Assembly: GCF_050624435.1 (NCBI RefSeq)
Contig: NC_134530.1
Span: 149,210,721-149,274,720, forward strand
Reading direction: 5' to 3'
DNA from: Tenrec ecaudatus
Taxonomy: Eukaryota; Chordata; Mammalia; Afrosoricida; Tenrecidae
DNA: 64,000 bases
The notes under the pieces are model-generated. The model made no database searches. It saw nothing but the letters and a program-made list of their open reading frames with translations, and had not been told where the DNA came from. The stretch's first letter is position 1. Every line of letters begins with the position of its first letter. Of this stretch, positions 10,435-20,479 are shown one piece after another. Both the position numbers and the translations under genes were made by a program.

Positions 10435-10830
10435 GCCATCCCGAGCTGTTGGAGAAAGGGAGAGAGCTATGAAAAATATTATGAGGTCAGCATCCAGCAT
10501 GGCTCGTGGTTGAAGAGAACAGCAGCTGGCGAAGCTGAAGGTCACGTGTTGAGACGGACTGCTGAGGGGCAATGTTCGCAGCGCGCAGAGGAGCTGGGAG
10601 AAGCGGGCATTCCGTGTGGAAATGGCCTGGTTGACCTTGCAAAGGTGGCGGGACATCACTTTCATGGAGTCCAAAGGGAAGGCGGTGGAGATGGGGGTGC
10701 AAGAAGAGGCGCTATGTGGCGGCAGGCGGGAGTGGAGGAAGTCAACCCTGGCGGCCTCGCTGCTGAGGCAGAGCTGACAGAAAGGTGATGCTACAGGAGG
10801 CGGACTGGACATTCATCACGTCTGCCCCCT
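10435..10830 (+). pseudogene. Possible broken coding fragment, coiled-coil-like
   Basis: One plus-strand frame reads through about 130 codons with three stops and is rich in E, K, Q and R. It includes EREQ-type charged runs, 'REQQLAKLKV' and 'DITFMESKGKAVEM', giving it the look of an alpha-helical coiled-coil protein. It sits between a SINE and an ATCT microsatellite, so it may be a retrocopy fragment. I do not recognise the parent gene. The antisense frame (minus 10303-10812) is also open, so this could be chance composition. Confidence 0.25.
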
Positions 10831-10852
10831 GACATCTTTGTGTTAAAAATGC

Positions 10853-10930
10853 ATTCATCTATCTATCTATCTATCTATCTATCATCTATCTATCTATCTA
10901 TCTATCATCTATCTGTCTGTTTATTTATTT
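10853..10930. repeat. (ATCT)n microsatellite
   Basis: ATCT units with two interruptions of the form 'atcatct', followed by 'gtctgtttatttattt'. Confidence 0.95.
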
Positions 10931-11614
10931 ATGTTGGACAACAGTCTTACACAGAAAAAGTCTCAAGTCCCAAACAGAGAACTATTTTTTTTCGGACTCA
11001 TTTGAGAATACATTTCTGACTCGACCCCCCGAAGGCTCAGTGTGTTTTCCCTGCACACCAGCATGTTCTCTCCCTGCGCCACTTCCCACTCAGGACACTC
11101 AGGTGGAGACATGGCAGCCGTCCCGTCCCCAGGCCCTCTCCGGGTTGCGCAGGTTGGTCCCAGCACATCTAGTAGAGCGAGAAGGATCCAGCCCGGGCTC
11201 ACGCTTGGCATTCTTTGTCAGGCAGTTAGGCTCCCCGCATCTTTGACTTGCGTAGCATTGGCCCTTCGGGAGGTTACAGAGAAGTTCCCTGCAGAATGAA
11301 CATCACCTGGGGTTTTCCCATGCCCCTCCAGCACAGAGACAGAAGCCCTGGGGGTGCTGTGGAGAAAGAGAAGGCTGGCCACTCCTGTGCACAGCTAGTC
11401 TCTGAGTGAGCCCCCCAGGGGTGGCTCTTCCCTGTTGGCCAGGGCTGCTGTGGGATGGCAGGGAGCCTGGGGTGGGCTGGGCACAAAGGTCGCGTGTTCT
11501 TCTTCCTGCAGTCCACCCAGGCACATCGTTTCTGTTTGACCCAGGACTGGTGTGGACACTTGGATGGCTTTGGTTCAGGCGATGTCAACCAGTCTTTTTC
11601 GCTGTAAGGTCATA
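10931..11614. other. Single-copy sequence, no gene seen
   Basis: GC-rich sequence with overlapping open frames on both strands; none carries a recognisable domain. Confidence 0.4.
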
Positions 11615-12060
11615 CTATTTTCAGCTTCAAACATGTTTTAAATTAATTTTGAAATAGTTTCAAGCATGCATCAAGCAGTAAGCTGTACAGAAATGTCTTC
11701 CTCTCTTGAACTGTTTGAGAGCCCGGTACTGACAGGAGGCTCCATCACCCAAACCAGGCATCCTTCTGCACAACCGCCACCGAGCCTTCAGCCTCGGGAA
11801 ACGAACCTTGAGACTTCACGACCATCTGACCACCAAACCCCATTTAACTTTCTCCCACGGTCCCAGATAATATCCTTGACAGCCCAAGAATTCCGCTCGG
11901 AGTCACGTGTTGCCTTGAGTGGTGTCTCTTCAATCTGTTCAGTCAGCGGCAGCTGCTTAGGATCTCCTTGACCTTCGCGACTTGGACACCTTGGGAGGTT
12001 CCAGGCAGTTCCTTTCTACAACGTCCTTCATTCTAGCTCTGTCTCATGTCGCTGATGAGG
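11615..12060 (-). mobile_element. Old L1 (L1M-type) remnant
   Basis: The antisense blocks 'ttttgaaatagtttcaagca', 'gaactgtttgagagcccggt', 'cccagataatatccttgaca' and 'gatctccttgaccttcgcga' follow the order of a mammal-wide L1M 3' region. Confidence 0.55.
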
Positions 12061-12520
12061 GTTCTTTCCAGTTCATACCCTGCACTCGTGCATACCCTCC
12101 TCACCCTTTGGCTCCTGCATGGGTGTTCCTTCCTTGTTATCCTGCGCCACTGGCTCTACCCCCTCTGGCTCTGACACCTGGCATTTGGAGCCCTCTTCCT
12201 GCCTGGTGTAGACAGTCTCACCTTCATCAGGCTCCAACACTGGCCTCGAGGCAGCACAGCAGCCTCCCCTCCTCGGGTGCAAGTGCGTGCTTGGTGGGAC
12301 CCCATCGGAGGGCTTTGTTCTGGGAGGAACGAAAGGAGGGGGAGCAGGAGGACTCCCTTCTTAATTCACGGACAGCTTTTCTCTCTTTGGAGACTCTTTC
12401 CCCTCACGAGTCCTGCCTTTCCATGGCAGCAGCCCGACGTCCAAGTCCGTCTTTCAGCCTCCCCTGCAGCGAGGGCACGGAGATGTGACACTGTCAACCA
12501 GGTGGTCTCAAGGAAGACAA
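12061..12520. other. Single-copy sequence, no gene seen
   Basis: No repeat or coding signature recognised. Confidence 0.4.
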
Positions 12521-12524
12521 GCCG

Positions 12525-12655
12525 CTGCTGTTGGGTCAGTCGTGTGCTCCTTGGGGTTTTCAGGGGTGCCTTTCCGAAGCAGTTCACCAAGCCTCTCTTC
12601 TGGTGTGCCTCGGCGCTGGTTTGAATCCTCGGTGTTTCCATCACCCGGGACACCT
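12525..12655 (-). repeat. AfroSINE-related SINE, older type, fragment
   Basis: The blocks 'tttccgaagcagttcaccaa', 'gcctctcttctggtgtgcct' and 'ctggtttgaatcctcggtgt' match the middle and head of the older SINE variant in antisense. Confidence 0.5.
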
Positions 12656-12774
12656 GCTGGGTCCGTGTGCGTCTTTAATTCAGATGTGAGCACCAGGAGC
12701 AAGCAGAGTCTACTTCAGGGAAAGCAGCGGTGGAGCTTCTTACATCCGTCCCTCAGCCTCACCAGGGGAAACTG

Positions 12775-12775
<1 letters not shown>

Positions 12776-12812
<37 letters not shown>
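12776..12812. repeat. (GT)n microsatellite
   Basis: About 18 uninterrupted GT units. Confidence 0.95.
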
Positions 12813-12815
<3 letters not shown>

Positions 12816-13736
12816 AGGGTGGTGGTGGCAAGGACAGTGGTATCTTCACAGGAACCCACCCCACGCCTCCTGCTGTGTGCCTCGGCCACTGCTTTGGACT
12901 TGGGCCTCTCAGCCTGACTCGCTGGCCATGCGGAAGACTCGGTGGCTCCCAGTAGTCTTCTATAACTCGCCTTCTGTTCAAAGTAGTGAGAAAGAGTCAG
13001 TTGGGTGCGAGGAAGGATGCTGGTTTGGGCCATCTTTTGGATGCCGCTGGGTATATTTGGTGATGGGGCAATCCTGCATAAATCTCACTTTCACAAGGTC
13101 TTCTGCTTTGCTAGCTAATGTAGCAAGCACAGACTTACTAAGTCAAGGAAGCACTTACTCATGTACAGGACGTTTAGTCAAGCACGGCCTATGCATTTAT
13201 TTAGCTTACACCTTCATGTGCCCGACAGTCCAAGCTCACAGGCAGCATATACAGCACTATACAGCCTAAAATGCTAATAAACAGTATATCATAATTCAGC
13301 AGCATTTTAAAACCAGGCGTACATCTCCGTACCACCAAAGACATGTATTGTTGGGGTGGCTTTGAAAGGTGGAGCATCTGGCAGGGAAATTTCCATTAAG
13401 CGCATTTGCAAGGATGTCTAGGTACCTGTACTCTCTAAAGCCCTACAGTGACTTCTGATTGGCACCCATGAGTAAGAACTGTTGAATGGATGGGTCTCAG
13501 CTTTCTGGTACTGTCTGACTGGTTGGCTGAAACAGACACAGGTGATCAGAAGTGGAGGCTCATGTGCTGGTGGGAAGAGCACCAGGCTAGGAGCTACCAA
13601 ATCTATTTTCAATTTGGCAGGATGGAGCAGTCCTCTAAGAACTTGGAGTTATAGTTCTCCTTGAGCGTTATTGGGTGCCAGTGACTCAGTTTCCACATAT
13701 GTGATGTGACCCAGGTGATAGCTGATCTGCTTCATA
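12813..13736. other. Single-copy sequence, no gene seen
   Basis: No coding region or repeat family recognised. Confidence 0.4.
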
Positions 13737-13935
13737 CGATTTTGGCATCGTGGTTATTTGCCGGGTTGTAATCGCAAGGTCAGCAGTTCAAAACTACCAG
13801 CTGCTCCTCGCGAGAAAGATGAGGCTTTCTACTCACGTAAAGAGGTACGGTCTCTGAAACTCACAGGGGCAGTTAGCTCTACCCTGGTCTACAGGGTCAT
13901 TGTGAATAAGCAGTGACTCAGGCAGTGAGTTTGCT
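13737..13935 (+). repeat. AfroSINE
   Basis: Decayed head 'tggcatcgtggttatttgcc', then 'aaggtcagcagttcaaaact', 'gaggctttctactcacgtaa' and a 3' tail around 'gtgaataagcagtgactcag'. Confidence 0.75.
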
Positions 13936-13949
13936 TTTTCTACTCTTTA

Positions 13950-14060
13950 TGGAAACAGACCATTGGGTCATTTGCCAGTGGGAGTCGGCAGGAGGGTTTG
14001 AACCGCCAGCCTTTAGGTTAGGAGCCAAGTACTTAAATATTGCATAACCAGGGCTCTTGG
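13950..14060 (-). repeat. AfroSINE, head fragment
   Basis: Antisense head: 'gggtttgaaccgccagcctt' (B-box region) through 'ttgcataaccagggctc'. Confidence 0.7.
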
Positions 14061-14106
14061 AGCTCACACTCAGATGTCAATTAATAAAAACAACCTGTAA
14101 TGGCTG

Positions 14107-14637
14107 TAGGAGCCCTGGTGGCACAGTGGTTACTCATTGTGCAGCTAGCCTCAAGGTCAGCAGTTTGAAACCACCTGCCACTCCATAGGAGAAAGACCAG
14201 GCTTTTTAAAAAAAATACAATTTATTAGGGGCTCATACAACTCTTATCACAGTCCATACATATACATACATCAATTGTATAAAGCACATCTGTACATTCT
14301 TTGCCCTAATCTTGCCCTAATCATTTTCTTTTTTTTTACCTCCTCTTTTCTTTCTTTACATTTTATTAGGGACTCATACAACTCTTATCACAATCCATAC
14401 ATATACATACATCAGTTGTATAAAGTACATCCGCACATTCCCTGCCCCAATCATTCTCAAAGCATTTGCTCTCCACTTAAGCCCTTTGCATCAGGTCCTC
14501 TTTTTTTTCCCCCTCCCTCCAGACCAGGCTTTTTTGTTTCCATAACGAGTTACAGCGAACATTCTCAGAGCACTTCTACCCTGTCCTCTGGGTTGCTGTG
14601 AGTTGGAATCGACTTGAAGGCAGTGGGTTTGGTTTGG
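14107..14637 (+). repeat. AfroSINE split by an L1
   Basis: The left part, 14107-14207, begins 'aggagccctggtggcacagt'. The right part, 14521-14637, ends 'ggcagtgggtttggtttgg'. The interruption is a 313-bp antisense L1 insert with a 14-bp duplication of SINE sequence. Confidence 0.9.
14208..14520 (-). mobile_element. L1 3' end, double copy, inserted in a SINE
   Basis: It is flanked by a perfect 14-bp duplication, AGACCAGGCTTTTT (14194-14207 and 14521-14534). The insert holds two head-to-tail starts of the L1 3' UTR, one at about 14215 and one at about 14364, each carrying the 'gactcatacaactcttatca'-type block. A 10-bp repeat, TTGCCCTAATC, marks the end of the first. Both copies lack coding sequence. 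Confidence 0.9.
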
Positions 14638-14826
14638 AGTTTGTAATGAATGTAGTTGTAGGCTTATAAGAATAAACAAGGAGATAGTCAATAGGGTTAC
14701 AGAATTTGGGGACCCTCAGAATCTCAGAGAAATAAGAGTAAAAATGACTACAGTTTAATGAATAGGTTATCTAATGAGTATGTTCTAATCAGTCACATTG
14801 CATCCCCATTAAGGTGCATTGGTGGC

Positions 14827-16212
14827 TGCGTTAGGCCAGTGGTCTAGACAAACAAATCCAGTGATGTATAAAGAAGAACTTTCATCTTCCCGACACAACC
14901 ACTGAAGACAAAGTGGGTGAACAACTAAATGTGGTGAAGAAAGCTGATGGTGCCCGGCTATCAAAAGAGATAGCGTCTGGGGTCTTAAAGGCTTGAAGGT
15001 AAACAGGTGGCCATCTGGCTCAGAAGCAATAAAGCCCACATGGAAGAAGCACACCAGCCTGTGTGACCACGAGGTGCTGAAGGGATCAGTTATCAGGCAT
15101 CAAAGAACAAAAAACTTACCATAGTGAATGAGCGGGGGAGTGCGGAGTGGAGACCCAAAGCCCAATTTTAGGTCACTGGACATCCCCTTACAGAAGGGTC
15201 TTGGGGAGGAGACGAGACAGGGTGTGACAACGATCAAAAATACAACTTTCCTCTAGTTCCTAAATGCTTCCTTTCCCCCCTCCCACTGCCATGATCCATA
15301 TCCTACCTTGCAAGGCTGACTAGACCAGAGGATGTACACTGGTACAGATGGGAACTGGAAACACAGGGAAGCCAGGGCGGATGATCCCCCAAGACCAGTG
15401 GTGTGAGTGGAGATACTGGGAGGGTAGAGGGAGAGTGGGTTGGAAAGGGGAAACCTATTTCAAGGATCTACATGTGACCTCCTCCCTGGGGGACATACAC
15501 CAGAAATTGGGGAAGGGAGACGTGGGAGAGAGAAAGATATGACAAAATAATAATTTATAAGTTATCAGGGGTTCATGAGGGAGGGGGAAGGAGAGAGGGA
15601 CGGGAAAAATGAGGACCTGATGCCAGGGGCTTGGGTGGAGAGCAAATGTTTTGAGAATGATGAGGACAACAAATGTACAAATGTGCTCTACACAATTGAT
15701 GTATGTATGGATTGTGATGGGAGGTGTATAAGTCCCTAATAAAATTATTTTTTAAATGCTGAAAAAAAAAGAAGAGTTTTATACCAAGAAGTAATTGTAT
15801 TTCAAGAAGGCATCCCAGCCCAGCCCAACTCAGTTCTGTAACTCAGATGCTCGGATAACTCGGTTCTTTAACTCGGACGCTAGTCAGCCTCCCGTAGCTG
15901 CAAGCTGCTGATGCAGAAAGGGAATCAAGGAGCAGAAAATCACAGGCTGGTGTGAGTAGTCACATGGATCTAAGGTTGGGGGGAACATGGCAGGGTGTGG
16001 ACAGCTCTCAGGGTCAGATGGCCCACATGGGAGGCAGATAGAGCCCTAGCAAGCAGGAAGGGGAAATTGTAGAGAGAGAAGGAGGCTCCCAGTTTCTTCT
16101 TTTAAGAAGGCCACACCCCCAAGGAGGGATCATCAGACTGTGACCTGATTGACAGATTGGATTCCACTTTCATAAAAATTCCAGTTGACGCATCCCAATT
16201 CAAGTTTCCACA
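14827..16212 (-). mobile_element. Solo LTR, family A (ERVL/MaLR-like), split by L1
   Basis: It is bounded by a perfect 5-bp duplication, GTGGC (14822-14826 and 16213-16217), and read on the plus strand begins TGCGTTAGG and ends TTTCCACA. Parts 14827-14882 and 15768-16212 join around the L1. Diagnostic blocks are 'aagagttttataccaagaag' and 'actgtgacctgattgacaga', shared with the copies at 42884 and 50980. There is no internal viral sequence. Confidence 0.88.
14883..15767 (+). mobile_element. Afrotherian L1, 5'-truncated, plus strand
   Basis: 885 bp of L1 3' region ending with the polyadenylation signal in 'ccctaataaaatta' and an A-run at 15762-15770. It is flanked by a 13-bp duplication, AAAGAAGAACTTT at 14870-14882 and AAAGAAGAGTTTT at 15768-15780 (11 of 13 identical). 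It has no open reading frame 2. Confidence 0.9.
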
Positions 16213-16385
16213 GTGGCAATGTTGGGTAAGAATTAGACTCCTAACCATAAGTTCAATGGTCCGAACCCACCGGCCAGTCCGTGGAAATAGATGAGGTAGT
16301 CTGTTACCATAAATGATTTACAGCCTGGGAATCCTTTATGAGGTCAACATGAATCTGAATCCTCTTCGTGGCAGTGGGTGGGCGG

Positions 16386-17329
16386 TTACCCATTTTAGAA
16401 AAGAAAAAAATTGTGTCAACACTGAAGAGGATGACCACAAGTTACCACTTTTAGGTGGTCTCTGCATACATTGTTCATTCAAGTGTTGCATGGAAAACAA
16501 TGCAAATTCAATTTCACCCCACCCTCCCAAGAGGTGGCGGGGGTGGGTGGGTAGAGAGAGACCTTGAAAAATGATGTAAATATTTCCTACAGTCTTCAAA
16601 AAAAATTAGACAAGTGGATATTATTTGCATAATGGACAGTTAAAATATCCCAAGGATCCTCTTTACCAGCGTGCTTTCCTCATGGCAGTACTTCTTCAGA
16701 GAGCTCGCTTTACCCTTTCTGATGCCCTGGGTCCCACCAGGCTCCTTTTTTCCTCCTGTCTATCGCACCCTGACCCGCTTGCCCTGGGGGCTCTCTTTTC
16801 CATGGGTGCCAGGCCGCTTGTAACATTCATTGTTTGTAACTGGAATCTAATTAGCATTGACTTTCTCCATTCCAGCTATGTCCTATTCCCTAGAGAGCAG
16901 AAAATCCGCTCAGGAAATCAGAATGTCCCAAGGAAGCAGAACAGTTAGAAGACCGTGAATATGTTGAAATCGGCTTTTTCTATCTAAACTACGAGACGAT
17001 TGTATCGGGCTATTTTAGATTACGACTAGCTGAGGCTCTTTGGGAGCACATCACCAAAACCAATTCAAGCTAGTTTTAAGTCAGGAGGAGAATTCATTGT
17101 CTACACTCAGGCAAGAAAAAGAGGCGTTCATGAAAGATGTGTCTGAGAGGATGGAATTCTGGCTCTGGGAGTTTAAGCATCTGATAGGTATAGGCCTTTC
17201 CTCTAGAATGCAATCCAGTGGGTTCTCACTCATTAGGACCCCATGTGTGTCTGAGGAGAACTTTGCTTTAGTCACCTTGACTGATTTTAAAAAACATCAG
17301 TTAGCCCTTTTTACCCCAGAGGTGCTTGT
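16386..17329. other. Single-copy sequence, no gene seen
   Basis: A plus-strand frame at 17040-17489 (149 codons) runs into SINE sequence and shows no domain, so it is not called. Confidence 0.35.
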
Positions 17330-17395
17330 GGGTAAACTCGAAACGTTGACCTTTTGGTTAGCAGCCTGGCACGTTCACTATTTAAACCACCCACA
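17330..17395 (-). repeat. AfroSINE, head fragment
   Basis: The blocks 'aactcgaaacgttgaccttt' and 'ggttagcagcctggcacgtt' are the antisense tRNA-like head. Confidence 0.65.
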
Positions 17396-17429
17396 GGCTC
17401 CTCCTTCTCTACATGTCGCTGTTGGGAGA

Positions 17430-17612
17430 GTTAGTTGCTGTCCAGTCCACTCCTGGAGACCCTGTGCCTGGAGTGGACCTGCTGCATAGGGCTTTCAGGC
17501 AGACCCTTTCAGAAGCAGATCGCCGGTCCCCAGTCCAGGTGCCCCTCTAGATGGGTCTGGGTCACCTGCCCTGTGGTTAGCAGGCTCATGCTTAACCATT
17601 TACACACCCAGG
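17430..17612 (-). repeat. AfroSINE-related SINE, older type
   Basis: The antisense tail 'gttgctgtccagtccactcc', middle 'tcagaagcagatcgccggtc' and head 'gtggttagcaggctcatgct' are present. Confidence 0.6.
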
Positions 17613-17748
17613 TTGCCTTGTAGAACAGAGGTCTCAAAGTTCTCATGGTGACCCAGTGAGGAGGGGCAAAGGTATGGAAGCCTTTCAAAGCTTTCCCACT
17701 TTCCAGTGACTAAAAGCCCATTTATTATCATCACTAATAAAGTTGAGA

Positions 17749-17770
17749 GGGGGTGGGGAGGGGGTGGGGG
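17749..17770 (+). other. G-quadruplex-capable G-tract
   Basis: Four runs of four or five G (17749-17753, 17755-17758, 17760-17764, 17766-17770) separated by single bases. Confidence 0.6.
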
Positions 17771-18194
17771 TATGTAGGACTATGCACATCCAGGGGCCTG
17801 GATTAACCTCATCTGAACCATCCTGCATCGTCATTAACTCTGATTATTGGAAAATTGTAGGTTTAAAAGATCACCACACATAATAATCACAACAAACTAC
17901 ATTTATTATAAGCCAAAGTTACAGTAATTTTGAATGAATTCTCATTGTAATCAAGCTATCAATACCCACAGTCAATTCAAAGCAACACTGATGAAGTACT
18001 GACCACCACATGTCATGAGCCCAGACTGCAGGAACTTCAGCTATCTGCCCGTAGGTGCACCACGAGGGGGCCTTTGCTAACAAAGGACACCAGATCAGAC
18101 TTCTCAGGAATCTCATGTAACAATTAATTTGTGGATTCTAAATTTTAGTAACTCATAGTAACCACCAGTAGATTACTAACAAAGAAACCCAAAA
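17771..18194. other. Single-copy sequence, no gene seen
   Basis: AT-rich sequence with no repeat family or coding region recognised. Confidence 0.4.
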
Positions 18195-18375
18195 GAGCAA
18201 ACTCATTGTTATTGAGTTGACTGCAAGTCATTGTGACCCAGTAGGGGAGAGTGGCACTGCCCAAGGTGTCCTAGGTGATGAAGAAGCAGACTGCCTCATC
18301 TTTCTCCCAGGGAGCAGCGGGTGGGCTTGACCAGCTGAGCGCTGAGACACGGGGCCACCAGGCTCCTTTGCAAGA
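18195..18375 (-). repeat. AfroSINE
   Basis: The tail 'attgagttgactgcaagtca' and middle 'actgcctcatctttctccca' are clear. The head near 18350 is decayed but still ends in a 'ccaccaggctcct' form. Confidence 0.75.
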
Positions 18376-18387
18376 AAGCAGAGATAC

Positions 18388-18645
18388 GCTGGGTGCTATC
18401 GAGGTGGCGTTGACTCATGGTGATAGCTTGCAAAGCAGAATCAAAGCGTTGCCAGGGCTTGCTTCATGCTCAGGATCACTGGCATGTTGAAACCCATCAT
18501 TCTGGCTATTGTGTTGACCCATTTCAGTTTGGGCCTTTTGACTTCACCAAACGATGTCCTCCGCTAAAGACTGATTCCTCCTGATGCCGTCTCTAAAGCA
18601 AGCGAGCCAGACAACATTCTGTTGTGATCCATAGGGTTTCACATT
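18388..18645 (-). mobile_element. RTE/BovB-type LINE, 3' fragment
   Basis: The tail 'tgctatcgaggtggcgttga' is followed by 'attgtgttgacccatttcag', 'caccaaacgatgtcctccgc' and 'ctgattcctcctgatgccgt', the 3' order of the other RTE copies. Confidence 0.6.
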
Positions 18646-18807
18646 CAAAAGTAGATAAGCAAGCCTTCCTTCAGGCCGTCTTAGTCTGAAAAAGCCTCTG
18701 CTGGAATCTCTCTGGCCTGGGTGACTCTACAGGTAGCTGAAGTATCAGTGGCAGAGCCCCCAATATCATAGGAACATACAAGGCCCATGTGGGACAGTTC
18801 TAGACAA

Positions 18808-19022
18808 ACTGAAAACTCAAACTCACTGCCACTGACTTGATTGAAACTCAGAGAGACCCTGTAGGACAGAGTAGAATAGCAATTATGGGCTTCCGAGACC
18901 ATAAATCTGCACAGGAGTAGAAAGCCACAGCTTTCTCCCACAGATGGCTGGTGGTTTCAAACTGCTGACCTTGCGGTTAGTCATCCAATTCATCATCCAC
19001 TATGCCACCAGGACCCCTTGGA
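18808..19022 (-). repeat. AfroSINE with target duplication
   Basis: It is flanked by TCTAGACAA at 18799-18807 and 19023-19031. Complete from the tail ('ctcactgccactgacttgat') to the head ('actatgccaccaggacccct'). Confidence 0.85.
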
Positions 19023-19031
19023 TCTAGACAA

Positions 19032-19361
19032 GTTGTCTCTTATTGCATTTTAAAAATTGATAGCACTGTGTGCCGTTTGCACATAAGAATAGAATCCAGA
19101 ACGTGCATTGTTGGTGAGTTTGAAGCTTGCCAGGGAGTTCTTACAGAGCTTCGAAAACCACAGCTCTGGAAATGCACCGTGAACCTGTATTAGCAATTCA
19201 AGAGAGCCAATTAGACTTTAATTCTGCTTGATATACGTACTGGGTCCCCATACCTATGCTTTGTCATACAAAGCCTCTCTGTCCTTACTGTTTTCCCTTA
19301 TCTGGGGGTTTCAGAAGCTCAGTTCCAACCCCCACCCTACCCCTATCTCTCTCTCTCTGTC

Positions 19362-19363
<2 letters not shown>
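19032..19363. other. Single-copy sequence, nothing seen
   Basis: No repeat or coding signature recognised. Confidence 0.4.

Positions 19364-19454
<91 letters not shown>
19364..19454. repeat. Compound (GT)n(GA)n microsatellite
   Basis: About 20 GT units run directly into about 25 GA units. Open frames through it are repeat artefacts. Confidence 0.95.
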
Positions 19455-19457
<3 letters not shown>

Positions 19458-19689
19458 GTCATTCCTGCTTTTCCTCCTTTCTTTCTTACTCCCCTTTCCC
19501 ATAATCTCTCAGAATCAGAATGAAAGCGTTTCCCACATCTCTGTGCCCTGCTCCCCTTCTGCCACCGAGAGCCCTTCCTGGTGTAAGGACTCTAAGGGCT
19601 GGGTCTGCCCAATCTGGTGCTTGATACACTAAGGGGATTTGAAAATGCCAATCTGTGCTTATTAGATTTCACCAGGTCCCAGGCATTTT

Positions 19690-19935
19690 CTAGCAATGTG
19701 TAAGTGTTACAGTGCTTGGTCTGTAGGTATTTGCTGAGCAAATTTACAAATGAATGGATTTGTAAGTAGTTGCTGAATGCATGCTTTAGCTGTCTGATTT
19801 CATTGCATTCTCGCAAGGAGCGTTTGAAGTAGATGCTCCTGTCACTCCCATTTATAGATAAAAAGACGAAGTCAGAGAGAAACCCAGCAATTGTTCAAGA
19901 GCAGTGACAGAGCCTGGATTTAAGCTTATATACTT
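19690..19935 (+). repeat. MIR SINE
   Basis: MIR core words 'tcccatttatagataaaaag' and 'caagagcagtgacagagcct' follow a decayed left half. Confidence 0.6.
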
Positions 19936-20234
19936 TGCCTGAGTCAATTGTTTTAGCTAATTGGCCATTTTTACCTCCAGGCAATATCCTGGATCTGAAG
20001 ATTAATGTCTTCCTAAGAAATCTCATTTTGAGCGTCAATAACAGAATGTTCCCTCTTGATTTCTTCTTGCATCTCTAACAGCGCAATTTCTCCCCCGAGA
20101 GAGACGGGGCTGAGGGAAGATCATGTTCTCTGAGAGACAGAGGAGAAAAGCACATCCATAGCTTTTCCAAGTATGACCCTCTGTAGAATCATAGTATCAA
20201 CAAGGAGCAATAAGAATGACACGCCAGCCAGCAG

Positions 20235-20375
20235 CAGGTGATTGGACTTTGAGTCATGGCCATCCCATGTGCGTAAGGCAGGACTGTGCTTTGCAGGGCT
20301 TCCAGTGACTGGTTTTTGGAAGTAGCTCACCAGGCCTTTCTTCTGTAGTGCCTCACTGTGTCTGCTCCCCTCATA
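20235..20375 (-). repeat. AfroSINE-related SINE, older type
   Basis: The blocks 'gactttgagtcatggccatc', 'gcagggcttccagtgactgg' and 'ttggaagtagctcaccaggc' are present. Confidence 0.6.
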
Positions 20376-20393
20376 AGGCTCAGTAATGATCTA

Positions 20394-20474
20394 CAAGGGG
20401 GCTCCCAAAAGTTAGTGGAAGAATTCCATCAACTCTTGATTCAAATTTCCCATGGACTTTTTGAAGCCCCCTGG
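20394..20474. mobile_element. 81-bp mariner-type MITE
   Basis: It is flanked by TA on both sides (20392-20393 and 20475-20476). The ends are imperfect inverted repeats: 'caagggggctcccaaaagtt' at the left, and 'ccagggggcttcaaaaagtc' when the right end is read on the opposite strand. The length matches small mariner-derived palindromic elements such as human MADE1 (about 80 bp), though the sequence differs. No transposase is present. Confidence 0.75.
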
Positions 20475-20479
20475 TAGAA

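Larger units (their letters stand above)
14811..16385 (+). repeat. AfroSINE, host of a nested LTR
   Basis: The head fragment 14811-14826 ('aaggtgcattggtggc') resumes at 16218 with 'aatgttgggtaagaattaga' and the 'ttcaatggtccgaacccacc' B-box region, then runs to the tail near 16385. Removing the LTR rejoins one ordinary SINE. Confidence 0.8.

Noticed and set aside
10853-10930. Short regular repeats as a CRISPR array
   Set aside because: Simple ATCT tandem repeat with no spacers, in a mammalian genome.
13737-13800. tRNA-like sequences in many places
   Set aside because: They are AfroSINE heads derived from a tRNA, not functional tRNA genes: no intact cloverleaf or acceptor stem was seen.
19228-19632. 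134-codon frame rich in alternating residues
   Set aside because: It reads through the GT/GA microsatellite; likewise at 43725-44208.
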